The translations under genes were made by a program, and so were the position numbers. A stretch of DNA of 64,000 bases from Weeksellaceae bacterium (GTDB lineage: Bacteria; Bacteroidota; Bacteroidia; Flavobacteriales; Weeksellaceae), in NCBI GenBank assembly GCA_019459455.1, contig JAIBEX010000020.1:186001-250000 (forward strand). Direction: 5' to 3'. Every line of letters begins with the position of its first letter. Position 1 is the stretch's first letter. This document shows, piece by piece, positions 44,898 to 53,929 of this stretch. Under the pieces are notes generated by a model, which worked only from the letters and a program-made list of their open reading frames with translations, searched no databases and was not told the DNA's origin.

Positions 44898-45575
44898 ATG
44901 AGCGCAAAAAAGATATTACTGATTGATGATGAACTGGACATTCTGGAAATTCTGTCGTATAATTTAGAGAAGGAAGGGTACGAAGTCCACACCGCCACGA
45001 ACGGTAACGACGGTATAAAAGTCGCCAGGGAAATCGTTCCCGATCTGATCCTTCTGGATGTCATGATGCCCGAAAAAGACGGAATAGAGACCTGCCAGGA
45101 AATGCGGCAGATCAAATCCATTCAGAAAACCCTCATTGTCTTCCTTTCCGCGCGCAGCGAGGAGTTTTCACAGCTTGCCGGCTATCAGGCAGGAGCCAAT
45201 GATTATATTGTGAAGCTCATAAAGCCAAAGGTGTTGATCTCCAAAGTGAATGCACTGCTTAAACTCACCTCTCAGGTAAACGAAAGCGCAAAACAGATCC
45301 AGATTGGGGACCTGATCATTGACAAGGATAATTTTAAGGTATCCAAGGGTGGCCAGCCATTCCTACTTCCCAAAAAAGAATTCGACCTGCTCTATCTGCT
45401 CGCCTCCAATACCGACAAGGTCTTCAAACGGGAAGAGATTCTGGAGAAGGTTTGGGGAAACGACGTTATTGTGGGCGAAAGGACCATTGATGTCCACATT
45501 CGCCGCCTTCGCGAAAAACTGGGCATCAACACCATTCAGACGCTTAAGGGCATTGGATATAAACTGGTCGTTTAA
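44898..45575 (+). CDS. OmpR/PhoB-type response regulator
   Basis: A 225-residue regulator. The receiver domain has the acidic pair DD at 10-11, phospho-acceptor D54 in LILLDVMMP and the conserved Lys in NDYIVKLIKPKV. The usual KP pair here reads KL, with another KP two residues on. The C-terminal winged helix includes VFKREEILEKVWGNDVIVGE and TIDVHIRRLREKLG. The histidine-kinase gene follows 36 bp later. It looks most like PhoB-type regulators. Confidence 0.92.
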   Translation: MSAKKILLIDDELDILEILSYNLEKEGYEVHTATNGNDGIKVAREIVPDLILLDVMMPEKDGIETCQEMRQIKSIQKTLIVFLSARSEEFSQLAGYQAGANDYIVKLIKPKVLISKVNALLKLTSQVNESAKQIQIGDLIIDKDNFKVSKGGQPFLLPKKEFDLLYLLASNTDKVFKREEILEKVWGNDVIVGERTIDVHIRRLREKLGINTIQTLKGIGYKLVV

Positions 45576-45611
45576 CCCGCTTTTTTCCTACTTTTACACA
45601 AAACCTAAGCT

Positions 45612-46646
45612 GTGAAATTCCGGGAACTTACTTTTCTTGCTTCTATTTTCCTAACCCTGGTCATGATTTTTGTGGCTCTGGCATTCAACCTTTCCCAGGA
45701 GCAGCTTACGGTAAACAGAAGCCGGTTTTACTATGGCATGGCCTTCAGTGTGGTCATTATGGTAATCGTAAACTATTTCGTGCTGCAGTTTCTGTTTGGC
45801 TATTACGGCAAGAAGCAGATCAAACGCATCAGCACCATACTCCCGCACGGAATCAGGCCCGATGACGAAAGCAACATGAGCTTCACCCAGCTTGGCGAAA
45901 AGGTTTCGGAACTTTCCCAGAAAAACGCTTCCGAGATCGACACCATGAAAGGTATGGAGAAATACCGGAAGGAATATATCGGTAATGTCTCACACGAGCT
46001 CAAGACCCCGCTTTTTTCCATACAGGGATATGTGGAAACGCTTATGGAGGGTGGCGTGGAGAATCTGGCCATACGCGACAAATACCTGGAGCGGATCGAT
46101 AAATCCGTGGAGCGCCTTTTGGATATTGTGAAAGACCTGGACATGCTTAACCAGTACGAATATGGTGAGATCACCCTTACCCTCACCAGATTTGACATCA
46201 ATGCCCTCATCCGCGAAATCATGGATATGCTGGATCTGGATGCAGAAAGAAAGAACGCGAAATTGCAACTTCAGTCACCACAGCAGATGATGTTTGTAAA
46301 TGCAGACAAGCAGAAAATTGCGCAGGTGCTCATTAACCTTATTTCCAATGCTGTTTATTATTCCAACCGCGAGAATGCGCAGATTACCGTGAAAACAAGT
46401 CCTCTTCGAAGCCAGGTGCTGGTGGAGGTCACCGACAACGGCATGGGAATAAAAAAGGAATTCCTGCCGCGGATCTTTGAACGTTTTTACCGTGTTGAAA
46501 GTTCCAGGAACAGGAGGGAGGGAGGCTCCGGTCTGGGCCTCGCTATCGTGAAGCATATCCTGGAAGCACACAATGAATCCATTACTGTGCACAGCGTATA
46601 TCTGGAAGGGACGACCTTCAGTTTCATGCTCGAAAAAGCGGTGTAA
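45612..46646 (+). CDS. PhoR-like sensor histidine kinase
   Basis: A 344-residue kinase with a GTG start. Two membrane helices (residues 8-26 and 42-63) enclose a very short periplasmic loop, so the signal probably comes through the membrane or a partner protein. The phospho-acceptor is H128 in YIGNVSHELKTPLFSIQGY. The ATP-binding boxes are LINLISNAVYYSN, VTDNGMGI and GGSGLGLAIVKHI. It forms a pair with the preceding regulator. The absent large sensor domain fits PhoR of this phylum, but the signal is unknown. Confidence 0.9.
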   Translation: MKFRELTFLASIFLTLVMIFVALAFNLSQEQLTVNRSRFYYGMAFSVVIMVIVNYFVLQFLFGYYGKKQIKRISTILPHGIRPDDESNMSFTQLGEKVSELSQKNASEIDTMKGMEKYRKEYIGNVSHELKTPLFSIQGYVETLMEGGVENLAIRDKYLERIDKSVERLLDIVKDLDMLNQYEYGEITLTLTRFDINALIREIMDMLDLDAERKNAKLQLQSPQQMMFVNADKQKIAQVLINLISNAVYYSNRENAQITVKTSPLRSQVLVEVTDNGMGIKKEFLPRIFERFYRVESSRNRREGGSGLGLAIVKHILEAHNESITVHSVYLEGTTFSFMLEKAV

Positions 46647-46718
46647 ACGCTGAAAATTTAGGAAAAACTTTTTAATAAAAAAGATTTTAAAAATTTTTCG
46701 CTGCCATCACATTTATTA

Positions 46719-46726
46719 TATATTTG
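46719..46726 (+). promoter_or_regulatory. -7 box upstream of the pRiA4b ORF-3 family gene
   Basis: TATATTTG matches TAnnTTTG fully. A TTCG 19 bp further upstream could be the -33 element. It shows that this gene has a promoter separate from the two-component pair. Confidence 0.5.
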
Positions 46727-46765
46727 TACCGAAGTTAATCTAGAAGCTAATACAAGAAAGTAAGA

Positions 46766-47353
46766 ATGGTTTATAAGATCCGTGTAATTTTGGACACCAA
46801 AGACAATATTTTCCGCGATATTGAAATCAAGGGAAAGCAAACACTCTGGAACCTCCATTTGGGGATTAAGAGTGCTTTCAGTCTGCAGGGAGAGGAACTT
46901 TCAGCATTCAACCTGCTGGAATCGGACGGAACCATTATAAAATCCGTTCCGCTGGAAGACATGACGGACGAGGGCGACGGCGAAATCATGTCCGATGTCT
47001 ATATAGACGAAGCTTTTGAGACCGACGGAGACCGTGCGCAGTTCCAGTATGGATTGCTGGATCTGTGGGAATTCTTTTGTGAACTGGTTGAGGTCGTGGA
47101 GGAGAAACCTGCCGTAAACTATCCGATTACCGTATTCCGCTTCGGATGTGTACCCCTGAAAGCTCCCGGAAAAAGTGGTCCCGGAAGAAATAAAAAACCG
47201 GTTATGCCCTTGCTCGATGATGAGGAAGATGGCTTTGCTTTTGATGAGGAATTTGGAGGTGCAGATTTCCTGGATGACGATGATGATTTTAACGATGACG
47301 ACGACGCGGTTGGCTTTGAAGATGATGTATTTGATGAAAGTGATGAAGACTAA
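46766..47353 (+). CDS. Plasmid pRiA4b ORF-3 family protein with acidic tail
   Basis: A 195-residue protein. Residues 1-130 match the pRiA4b ORF-3-like domain: YKIRVILDTKDNIFRDIEIK, TLWNLHLGIKSAFSLQ and the LDLWEFFCELVEV helix. The last 60 residues are dominated by Asp and Glu (FLDDDDDFNDDDDAVGFEDD), which is usual for Bacteroidota members. The role is unknown. A terminator follows. Confidence 0.85.
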   Translation: MVYKIRVILDTKDNIFRDIEIKGKQTLWNLHLGIKSAFSLQGEELSAFNLLESDGTIIKSVPLEDMTDEGDGEIMSDVYIDEAFETDGDRAQFQYGLLDLWEFFCELVEVVEEKPAVNYPITVFRFGCVPLKAPGKSGPGRNKKPVMPLLDDEEDGFAFDEEFGGADFLDDDDDFNDDDDAVGFEDDVFDESDED

Positions 47354-47372
47354 GCGTTATAACATATTTTAG

Positions 47373-47394
47373 CCCTGTATTACAGGGTTTTTTT
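47373..47394 (+). terminator. Terminator after the pRiA4b ORF-3 family gene
   Basis: The stem CCCTGT/ACAGGG with a three-base loop is followed by seven T's. Confidence 0.85.
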
Positions 47395-47441
47395 ATGCCC
47401 TTTTTTCGGATTCAAATCCTTAAATTTGTAAAAATTACCTA

Positions 47442-48797
47442 ATGAAAAAGATCTTCCTTTTCGCCCTCATCGGCCTGGGAATCCTCTCGGCCTGCACCAC
47501 CCAAACCAAAACAAAGTCCATGGAGTTACCCAGTGAGTGGAAGCATACCACCAATATCTATGAAGTAAACATCCGCCAGTATACCAAAGAGGGCACCTTC
47601 CGCGCTTTTGAACCTCATCTTCCCCGCCTGAAGGATATGGGAGTGAAAACCCTGTGGTTCATGCCCATCACACCCATCGCCCAGAAAAATAAGAAGGGAA
47701 CTTTGGGCAGCCAGTATGCGACGTCGGATTACACAGCCATCAATCCTGAATTCGGGACGATGGACGATTTCAAACATCTGGTGAATGAGGCCCATAAGAT
47801 GGGATTTAATGTCATCATTGACTGGGTGGCCAACCATACGGGTTGGGACCATGTGTGGACGAAGACGAATCCCGATTTTTACCTGAAGGATCCTAAAACC
47901 AACGATTTCCAGATTGCGTCCGGCATGGACGACATCATTGAACTGGATTATAAGAACCCAGCCATGCGCCTGGCAATGATTGATGCCATGAAATTCTGGG
48001 TCCGCGAAGCCAATATCGACGGGTTCCGGTGCGACCTTGCTGCCTGGGTGGAAGTGGACTTCTGGCAGCAGGCCAGACCCGAAGTGGAAAAGGTGAAACC
48101 CCTGTTCTGGCTCGGCGAGTTTGATGAATTGGACAATCCGGATTACGGAAAAGTATTCGATGCCAGCTACATCTGGAACTGGATGCACAAGACTAAGGAT
48201 TTCAACGAAGGCAAGGCGTCCTTCACCGACCTCAAAACCTTACTTTCCAGATATTCTGCGATAGGGGATCAGTCCATGCGTGCCTGGTTCACCTCCAACC
48301 ACGATGAGAACACGTGGAACGGCACCGAATACGAAAAGTACGGCGTCTTTGCACAGCCGCTGGCTGTTTTCTCAATCACCTGGAATGGCGTGCCGCTGCT
48401 TTACAACGGCCAGGAACTTCCGCTGCGCACGAAGCGTCTGGAGTTCTTTGAGAAAGATCCCATTCCGTGGACCGGAACCAATGAACTGCATGGCTTCTAC
48501 AAAACCCTGCTGAACCTGAAGAGCAGTAATCCTGCCCTTCGCGGGGGCGATCCTGCAGTAAAAACCCATTTACTGAACACAACGGCCAATGACAAGGTGT
48601 TGGCGTATGTCAGGAAAAAAGGAAAAGATGAGGTCCTCACCGTACTTAACATGTCTAAGGAGACCGTTGATTTCCGTATCCGTGATGAAAATATCAGTGG
48701 CAATTACAAAAATGTCTTCGAAAATACAACGAGGGATTTTGCGCAGGACACAGGCTTCCTGCTGAACCCGGGAGGTTATGCGGTTTTTAAAAAATAA
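47442..48797 (+). CDS. GH13 alpha-amylase family lipoprotein
   Basis: A 451-residue lipoprotein (LGILSAC lipobox) with a full GH13 barrel. The conserved regions are VIIDWVANHTGWDH, the nucleophile Asp in GFRCDLAAW, the acid/base Glu in FWLGEFDE and the final Asp in FTSNHDENTW. It acts on alpha-glucans or related oligosaccharides at the cell surface or in the periplasm. No SusC/D-like genes are adjacent, so it does not form a classical polysaccharide locus. A second GH13 gene lies 3 kb downstream. Confidence 0.92.
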   Translation: MKKIFLFALIGLGILSACTTQTKTKSMELPSEWKHTTNIYEVNIRQYTKEGTFRAFEPHLPRLKDMGVKTLWFMPITPIAQKNKKGTLGSQYATSDYTAINPEFGTMDDFKHLVNEAHKMGFNVIIDWVANHTGWDHVWTKTNPDFYLKDPKTNDFQIASGMDDIIELDYKNPAMRLAMIDAMKFWVREANIDGFRCDLAAWVEVDFWQQARPEVEKVKPLFWLGEFDELDNPDYGKVFDASYIWNWMHKTKDFNEGKASFTDLKTLLSRYSAIGDQSMRAWFTSNHDENTWNGTEYEKYGVFAQPLAVFSITWNGVPLLYNGQELPLRTKRLEFFEKDPIPWTGTNELHGFYKTLLNLKSSNPALRGGDPAVKTHLLNTTANDKVLAYVRKKGKDEVLTVLNMSKETVDFRIRDENISGNYKNVFENTTRDFAQDTGFLLNPGGYAVFKK

Positions 48798-49100
48798 ACA
48801 GCGACCAATATTTATACATGCCGGATGAGCGTCCGGCATTTTGTTTTCCTGATATTTGGATAGGAGACATGTTGCCGAAGCATGTGATCTGCTGATGCTA
48901 GTCAAGATGCTTCGCGTCGATTCACTCCGTTCTGCATGAAAGCGGTAATTTGCTGCAACCAACTGCTGTGGACTGGTAGATGGCATTGTAATATGGCCCT
49001 GGAACGTGAGTCTATACTTTATACACGTATGACATTCTTCGCTTTCGCGCATTAAAATTAAATTGCCTAGTTTTGCAGCCCGAAATATACATTCAAAACA
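48798..49100. other. 303-bp intergenic region
   Basis: It holds a terminator (48818-48843) for the amylase gene. The remainder (48844-49100) shows no convincing gene in either strand: the minus-strand frame covering it runs through the amylase 3' end. No TAnnTTTG box was found close to the next ATG. Confidence 0.45.
48818..48843 (+). terminator. Terminator after the first GH13 gene
   Basis: The stem ATGCCGGA/TCCGGCAT with a six-base loop is followed by TTTTG. It lies 20 bp after the amylase stop. Confidence 0.8.
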
Positions 49101-49547
49101 ATGAAAAGAATTGGCGAACACCGGAAACTTCTGGGAGTTGATAAAACAGCTACTCTAAAGGACCTGAAAACCGTTTACAGAAATACGATGAAAGATGCGC
49201 ATCCTGATAAATATGTTAATGACGAAGACGCAAAACTGGAAGCGGAGGAAAAAAGCAAATCTGTAATTGAAGCCTACCACTTTCTGGTGAGCATCAACCC
49301 CGAAACTCAGGAAAAGTATAAAGAAGAATATACGGAAACGATATCAAATTCGATTATTCAGGATTTTTACTTTGAAAAGCAGATTCTGAAAGTTCAGCAT
49401 TCTAACGGCAAAATGTTCGAATATATTGGAGTGCCAAGAAATACCTATGTGAAAATGGTCAATGCTTCGTCGCCCAGCCGTTTTGCCAGAAGACACATTT
49501 ATGGGAGTTTCATCTACAGAAAGTCGGGTGAGGCGATGGCGGATTAA
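49101..49547 (+). CDS. J-domain protein with C-terminal KTSC domain
   Basis: A 148-residue protein. The N-terminus is a J domain with the HPD tripeptide in MKDAHPDKYV and the helices LGVDKTATLKDLKTVYRNTM and VIEAYHFLVSINPE. The last 60 residues match a KTSC domain: GKMFEYIGVPRNTYVKMVNA, SPSRFARRHIYGSFIYRK. The J domain would stimulate an Hsp70 such as the DnaK encoded here; the KTSC part has no proven role. It converges on the flavin monooxygenase gene. Confidence 0.85.
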   Translation: MKRIGEHRKLLGVDKTATLKDLKTVYRNTMKDAHPDKYVNDEDAKLEAEEKSKSVIEAYHFLVSINPETQEKYKEEYTETISNSIIQDFYFEKQILKVQHSNGKMFEYIGVPRNTYVKMVNASSPSRFARRHIYGSFIYRKSGEAMAD

Positions 49548-49610
49548 TTTTCTGGTCGATTAACATCGGCAATATCAACAAAAGGAGGTATTCGATAAGG
49601 GAAGGAGGTC

Positions 49611-51089
49611 TTAGCATTTTTTCCTCTTCAACACCCTACCCCTGGGCTCATCGCCTTCATACAAAGCGATTTCAGAATGCAGAAACTGTGCAGCAGCTGC
49701 CGAATCTTCCACTTTGGAGGCACTGCGTTCCAGCATTTCACTTTCAAACTCCATTAATGCACGTGCTCTGATTCCTTTTTCCCTCCAGTCAGAAGAGGCT
49801 TTACAGTTGCCATAAATTTCCCGCGCCAGCGACAGTGCATCCAGCAGCGCCTGGTTCGCGCCCTGACCTTTGAAGGGACTCATAGGGTGAGCGGCGTCTC
49901 CGATCAGCGTTACCGGTCCTGTCAGTAATTCTTCCTCCAGCAAGGCACGGTCATAAACGGGATAACCGGAGACCAGATTTTCGGGAGTTGCGGCTAAAAT
50001 CTGGGGAATGGGATTGTGCCACTGCGTTCGGCGACGTGCTTCTTCCTTAAGCGCCTGAGATCCTTTAACGCTTAATGCTTTTGCTTCGTCTTCAGGCATG
50101 GGGAAACTGAGTTGCCACATCACCGAGTCTGAATCGAAGGGCATCATATAAATTCTTTCGATGCCGTTCGCGGTCTGAAATACGGTGGACGAATCCAGCA
50201 GCGAACTTTCTACACCCTCAAGCGCACTCAGCGGACAGATTCCGAGAATTACAATACAGTCCAGGTAGCGCAAAGGAGAGCGTTCTTCGCCAATCAGCAG
50301 GCTGCGTACCACACTTCGGATCCCGTCGGCTCCCACCACCAGATCCGCTTTTGCGCTCTCCATTTTTCCGTCCACCTGAAAGTTCAGGTCAACATTTCCA
50401 TCTTTGAATTCTTTAAAACCAATCAGCTGATGTCCCCACTGTACTGCATCAGGTCCACCCAACTGCTCAAGCAGGGCTGCGCGCAGGGACTGTCGGGAAA
50501 TGTGGACATTGGTACGGCGCGGAGATTTTTCCAAGCCTTTTTCCAGCCATTTCCGCATTCCCCATTCGCCCACTACTTTTCCATCCGGAGTATGAACCAG
50601 ATGTCGGGTGGAGATTATTCCTTTTTCTAAATTGAAAATACCAAATCCTTCAATGGCCCTACTCGCCTGCTGCAGGGTGAGTCCGTATCCCTGGGACCTT
50701 TCGTTGAAACTGCTGTCGCGTTCGTAAAGGGTAAACGGAATGCCGCGGTGCTTACAGGCCACAGCGAGCGCAACGCCCCCAATACCGCCCCCAATGATTG
50801 TAACATGTGGGTAATTTTCATGATCCGGAGTAGGAAAATGTGCCGACGGAATCAAACCGGACCCGGAACAGTTCATACATGGATACAGATGAGGTACAGG
50901 ATGAACCGGTGCTTTTCCTTTTCGGTCTGATTTTTCGAATTCATCGAGCTCTTTTTGGTAACGGAGCCGAACGCTCTTTCGGATTCTCCGCTTTTTCCTG
51001 CCGAGACCTACGCAGTCGGGGCATACGGTCCAGCAGGTTTTATCGCTTTCAATGGTTTCCACTTCTTTCATATCATTTGATGCGGTCAA
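49611..51089 (-). CDS. FAD-dependent monooxygenase with DnaJ-type Cys-rich N-terminus
   Basis: A 492-residue protein. The first 80 residues carry two CxxC motifs, CPDCVGLG (C23, C26) and CMNCSGSG (C71, C74), like the CxxCxGxG zinc repeats of DnaJ. Then comes a PHBH-type flavoprotein domain with HVTIIGGGIGGVALAVA (about residue 95), the second motif LVVGADGIRSVVR and the FAD ribityl motif VTLIGDAAHPMSPFKGQGAN. The enzyme presumably hydroxylates a small ring compound. The zinc-like extension is unusual. Its neighbours are a J-domain gene (convergent) and a DUF2695 gene. Confidence 0.87.
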   Translation of the reverse strand: MTASNDMKEVETIESDKTCWTVCPDCVGLGRKKRRIRKSVRLRYQKELDEFEKSDRKGKAPVHPVPHLYPCMNCSGSGLIPSAHFPTPDHENYPHVTIIGGGIGGVALAVACKHRGIPFTLYERDSSFNERSQGYGLTLQQASRAIEGFGIFNLEKGIISTRHLVHTPDGKVVGEWGMRKWLEKGLEKSPRRTNVHISRQSLRAALLEQLGGPDAVQWGHQLIGFKEFKDGNVDLNFQVDGKMESAKADLVVGADGIRSVVRSLLIGEERSPLRYLDCIVILGICPLSALEGVESSLLDSSTVFQTANGIERIYMMPFDSDSVMWQLSFPMPEDEAKALSVKGSQALKEEARRRTQWHNPIPQILAATPENLVSGYPVYDRALLEEELLTGPVTLIGDAAHPMSPFKGQGANQALLDALSLAREIYGNCKASSDWREKGIRARALMEFESEMLERSASKVEDSAAAAQFLHSEIALYEGDEPRGRVLKRKKC

Positions 51090-51138
51090 CTATTTTTCCG
51101 GGCAAATTGGGTGTTACTGTTGACATTCAGGGTAACGC

Positions 51139-51447
51139 TCATAAGATTGCATCGGCGTCAAAATTTTCTTCTACATTCAATACTTCACAATCACAATAAC
51201 CGCCATTTTCATTTAGCCACTCTATAACTGATTCAATATTTTCTATTTCATTTTCATGAAGAAATTTATGTGATAATTTTAGAGTATCATCGCATCCCGT
51301 TTTCGAGAGTTTCTCATCTAAGAAATCAAACAATTTCTTAAATTTCTCCCTGGAAATGGGAAGACTTTGTTCAAATTCAAGTCGTGCTTTTTCCCGTAAT
51401 TCTTTTTTGATATGTTTTCGTCTTTCTACTTCATTTTTGTCAGGCAT
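51139..51447 (-). CDS. DUF2695 protein
   Basis: A 102-residue protein. Residues 40-95 match DUF2695: FKKLFDFLDEKLSKTGCDDT, LKLSHKFLHENEIENIESVI and EWLNENGGYCDCEVLNVEEN. The CDC pair and a further Cys may bind metal. The basic N-terminus (KNEVERRKHIKKELREKARL) forms a helix. Function unknown. It is 49 bp upstream of the monooxygenase gene on the same strand. Confidence 0.82.
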   Translation of the reverse strand: MPDKNEVERRKHIKKELREKARLEFEQSLPISREKFKKLFDFLDEKLSKTGCDDTLKLSHKFLHENEIENIESVIEWLNENGGYCDCEVLNVEENFDADAIL

Positions 51448-51583
51448 AATTCTGAGGTTTTAATAATAAATTCCGATAAGAATGTAAATTTAGTTCATCT
51501 TTTGAGTTTCGCAATTCAGTTCTTTTTTCGTAAAACCAGAGTATGGTCTGGAAAAATGTAATTTTGAACGGTGTTGAAGCGCA

Positions 51584-52957
51584 TCACTTCGAATTATGAA
51601 GCACCACATATCCCCACGGCTCCATCGTTAGCATCATCTTTTTCGAAACCTGCTTCGGTTTCCCGGTGAAAAGATTGGTATAGGTCCCCGCATCGTATGA
51701 CGTATCAAAATTAACCTGAACCTTCTCTTTGCTCAGATTGATAAAGGTCAGCACCTTGTCGCCCTTCTTCTCTCGGACAAAGGAAATGACCTGATCCATT
51801 CTGTCGTTCATAATCCTTACCATTCCGCCGCCGCGACTGCCGTTCCAGAGGGCCTTGTTTTTATGTTTTAGTGCGAAAAGGGTGGTGTAGAGGGCTTCGT
51901 TTTCGTGTTTCTTCCAGTCGATGGGATCCCGCTCAAAGAACTTCAGTGAGCGGTCCAGGCCGGCTTCCTGACCGCTGTAGACCAGCGGCATACCATCCAT
52001 CATCACGGTAAAGACCGTCGCGGCCTTCAGTGCGGGTCCGAAATTGCTGTACTGGTTGCCTTCCCAGGAGTTTTTGTCGTGGTTGTCGGTGAAATTCATG
52101 CGGATGCCTTCCTTCGGGAATATAGAAACATGTTCGGCAATATAGGCTTCGCCCAGCGTCTTCGCACTTTTATTGTTGATGGCGATCTGGTGAAGGATAT
52201 TCCATAACGTCCAGTTGTAAGTGGCGTCAAAGGCTTTTCGGTGTAGTTCCTTATCTTCGGCTTCGGCCAGCATAAAGACCGGCTTGATGGCATCGAGTTC
52301 CATTCTGGCGTTTTCCCAGAAATCGATGGGCACGAAGCTCGCCACATCGCAGCGGTAGCCGTCGATATCGTATTCCTTCACCCAGAATTTCAGGGCTTCG
52401 GTCATGTATTTGCGGAGTTCCGGTTTGCTGTAATCAAAATCGATGATGTCATCGTAATCCCGCCAGGGCGTCGACTGGAACTTGCCGTCCCGGGATTTGG
52501 TGTACCAGTCGGGATGTTGTGTAGCCAGTGTATTGTCCCAGCTGCTGTGGTTCGCCACCCAGTCCAGGATGACGTACATTCCCTGCGCGTGAATGGCCTT
52601 TACCAAACTCCGGAAGTCCGCTTCGGTGCCGAATTCGGGATTGACGCCCAAATAGTCTTTTACCGAATAATAACTGCCCAAACTACCTTTTCGGTTTACT
52701 ATACCGATGGGCTGTACCGGCATAAGCCAGATAATGTCGATGCCCATTTTCTTCAGCCTCGGAAGCTGTTTTTCCACCGCTTTAAAGGTCCCTTCCGGCG
52801 AAAACTGCCGGACATTGAGTTCGTAGAGGGTGGCGTTCTTTACCCATTCCGGGTTTTTGATTTCGATATATGTTTTCGGCTGGTACCGGCCGTTGGGTTG
52901 CTGTGACTTCATGGTGAAATGAAAAAGGAGGAATAAGGCGATAACCGCGCGTGTCAT
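51584..52957 (-). CDS. GH13 alpha-amylase family enzyme with signal peptide
   Basis: A 457-residue protein from the ATG at 52957 (VIALFLLFHFTMKSQ signal). The GH13 regions are YVILDWVANHSSWDN, the nucleophile Asp in GYRCDVASF, the acid/base Glu in FMLAEAEDKE and the last Asp in MNFTDNHDKNSW. It is similar in layout to the lipoprotein amylase at 47442 but has no lipobox. It probably works on short alpha-glucans in the periplasm. It is monocistronic. Confidence 0.92.
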   Translation of the reverse strand: MTRAVIALFLLFHFTMKSQQPNGRYQPKTYIEIKNPEWVKNATLYELNVRQFSPEGTFKAVEKQLPRLKKMGIDIIWLMPVQPIGIVNRKGSLGSYYSVKDYLGVNPEFGTEADFRSLVKAIHAQGMYVILDWVANHSSWDNTLATQHPDWYTKSRDGKFQSTPWRDYDDIIDFDYSKPELRKYMTEALKFWVKEYDIDGYRCDVASFVPIDFWENARMELDAIKPVFMLAEAEDKELHRKAFDATYNWTLWNILHQIAINNKSAKTLGEAYIAEHVSIFPKEGIRMNFTDNHDKNSWEGNQYSNFGPALKAATVFTVMMDGMPLVYSGQEAGLDRSLKFFERDPIDWKKHENEALYTTLFALKHKNKALWNGSRGGGMVRIMNDRMDQVISFVREKKGDKVLTFINLSKEKVQVNFDTSYDAGTYTNLFTGKPKQVSKKMMLTMEPWGYVVLHNSK

Positions 52958-53105
52958 TATATGTTTTTTTTGAATGAATAAAAGTAACATTTAATTCATA
53001 AACCCCATCCCTTTTAATATTCATTATTTAGGTGTAATCTTTGCTGAATATCTTTCAGCTGTATTAATTCATAATCCAAAATTCAAAATTCAAAATCCAG
53101 AAAAA

Positions 53106-53876
53106 ATGATTCCAAAGAAAATCCATTACTGCTGGTTTGGCGGACAGCCGAAACACGAACTTGCCGAACACTGCATCGCTTCCTGGAAACGCATACATCC
53201 CGATTTCGAAATCATAGAGTGGAACGACAGGAACTCGCCGCTGGAGGATAATCAGTACGTGAAAGAGGCGTACGCGCAGGGAAAATGGGCCTTTACTTCG
53301 GATTATGTGCGCTCCAAAGTCATGTACGAACACGGCGGTATCTACATGGACACCGATATGGAACTGAAACTTCCGCTGGATGAATTCCTGCACGACAAAG
53401 CAGTCTGTGGTTTTGAGGTGAAAGGTGTTCCGTACTCCGCCTTCTGGATGGCCGAGCCGGAACATCAACTCTCAAAGGATTTTATGGAATGGTACAACCG
53501 TCAGGACGGTTTTGTGGAGCGCATCAACACGGATATTTTTTCTGAAATGCTCGAAAAAGAGTACGGTGCCGACCGCTACAGTGATACCATTCAGCAACTC
53601 AAACACGGCGTTACGCTCCATCCATCCGTGTATTTCTCCCAGGATTTGCCGAAGAATTATGTGAGCCATCATTTCAACGGGTCCTGGTTTGGCGGCGATG
53701 CAGAGAATACACACAAAAAAATGGTCAACGTCTATGGGCTTTTGGAGCGCCTTGTGAATTACCCCGATGCTGCAAAAGCCGTGGAAAGTATAATCAATGA
53801 GCATGAGATCATCGATGTAAATGCGGTGCTGGATTTAATTCCGAAGGAGAGGATTAGGGAGTATTTGGGGGATTAG
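53106..53876 (+). CDS. GT32-type glycosyltransferase
   Basis: A 256-residue protein. The N-terminal MIPKKIHYCWFGG and the DxD-bearing GGIYMDTDMELKLPLDEF (about residue 77) are the hallmarks of the capsular-polysaccharide/OCH1-like GT32 group. A WKRIHPDFEIIEWNDRNSP segment binds the nucleotide sugar. It is presumably cytoplasmic and builds a surface glycan. It is a single gene between the amylase and DUF4184 genes. Its upstream 60 bp contain AT-rich short repeats (AAAATTC). Confidence 0.88.
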   Translation: MIPKKIHYCWFGGQPKHELAEHCIASWKRIHPDFEIIEWNDRNSPLEDNQYVKEAYAQGKWAFTSDYVRSKVMYEHGGIYMDTDMELKLPLDEFLHDKAVCGFEVKGVPYSAFWMAEPEHQLSKDFMEWYNRQDGFVERINTDIFSEMLEKEYGADRYSDTIQQLKHGVTLHPSVYFSQDLPKNYVSHHFNGSWFGGDAENTHKKMVNVYGLLERLVNYPDAAKAVESIINEHEIIDVNAVLDLIPKERIREYLGD

Positions 53877-53929
53877 ATTTGGTTATAAAAACCACTGCAA
53901 TCACACATGTTATACTGAGTAAGGGCCGG

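Noticed and set aside
47265-47350. Repeated GATGAT/GACGAC units that might suggest a tandem repeat or CRISPR
   Set aside because: They code for the Asp/Glu-rich tail of the pRiA4b ORF-3 family protein; no spacer-repeat structure exists.
48570-49121. Minus-strand frame of 183 codons over the amylase end and the spacer
   Set aside because: It overlaps the amylase 3' end and its terminator, has no recognisable domain and its start lies inside the J-domain gene.
53040-53100. Short AAAATTC-type direct repeats before the glycosyltransferase
   Set aside because: Low-complexity AT-rich sequence, too short to call an element.
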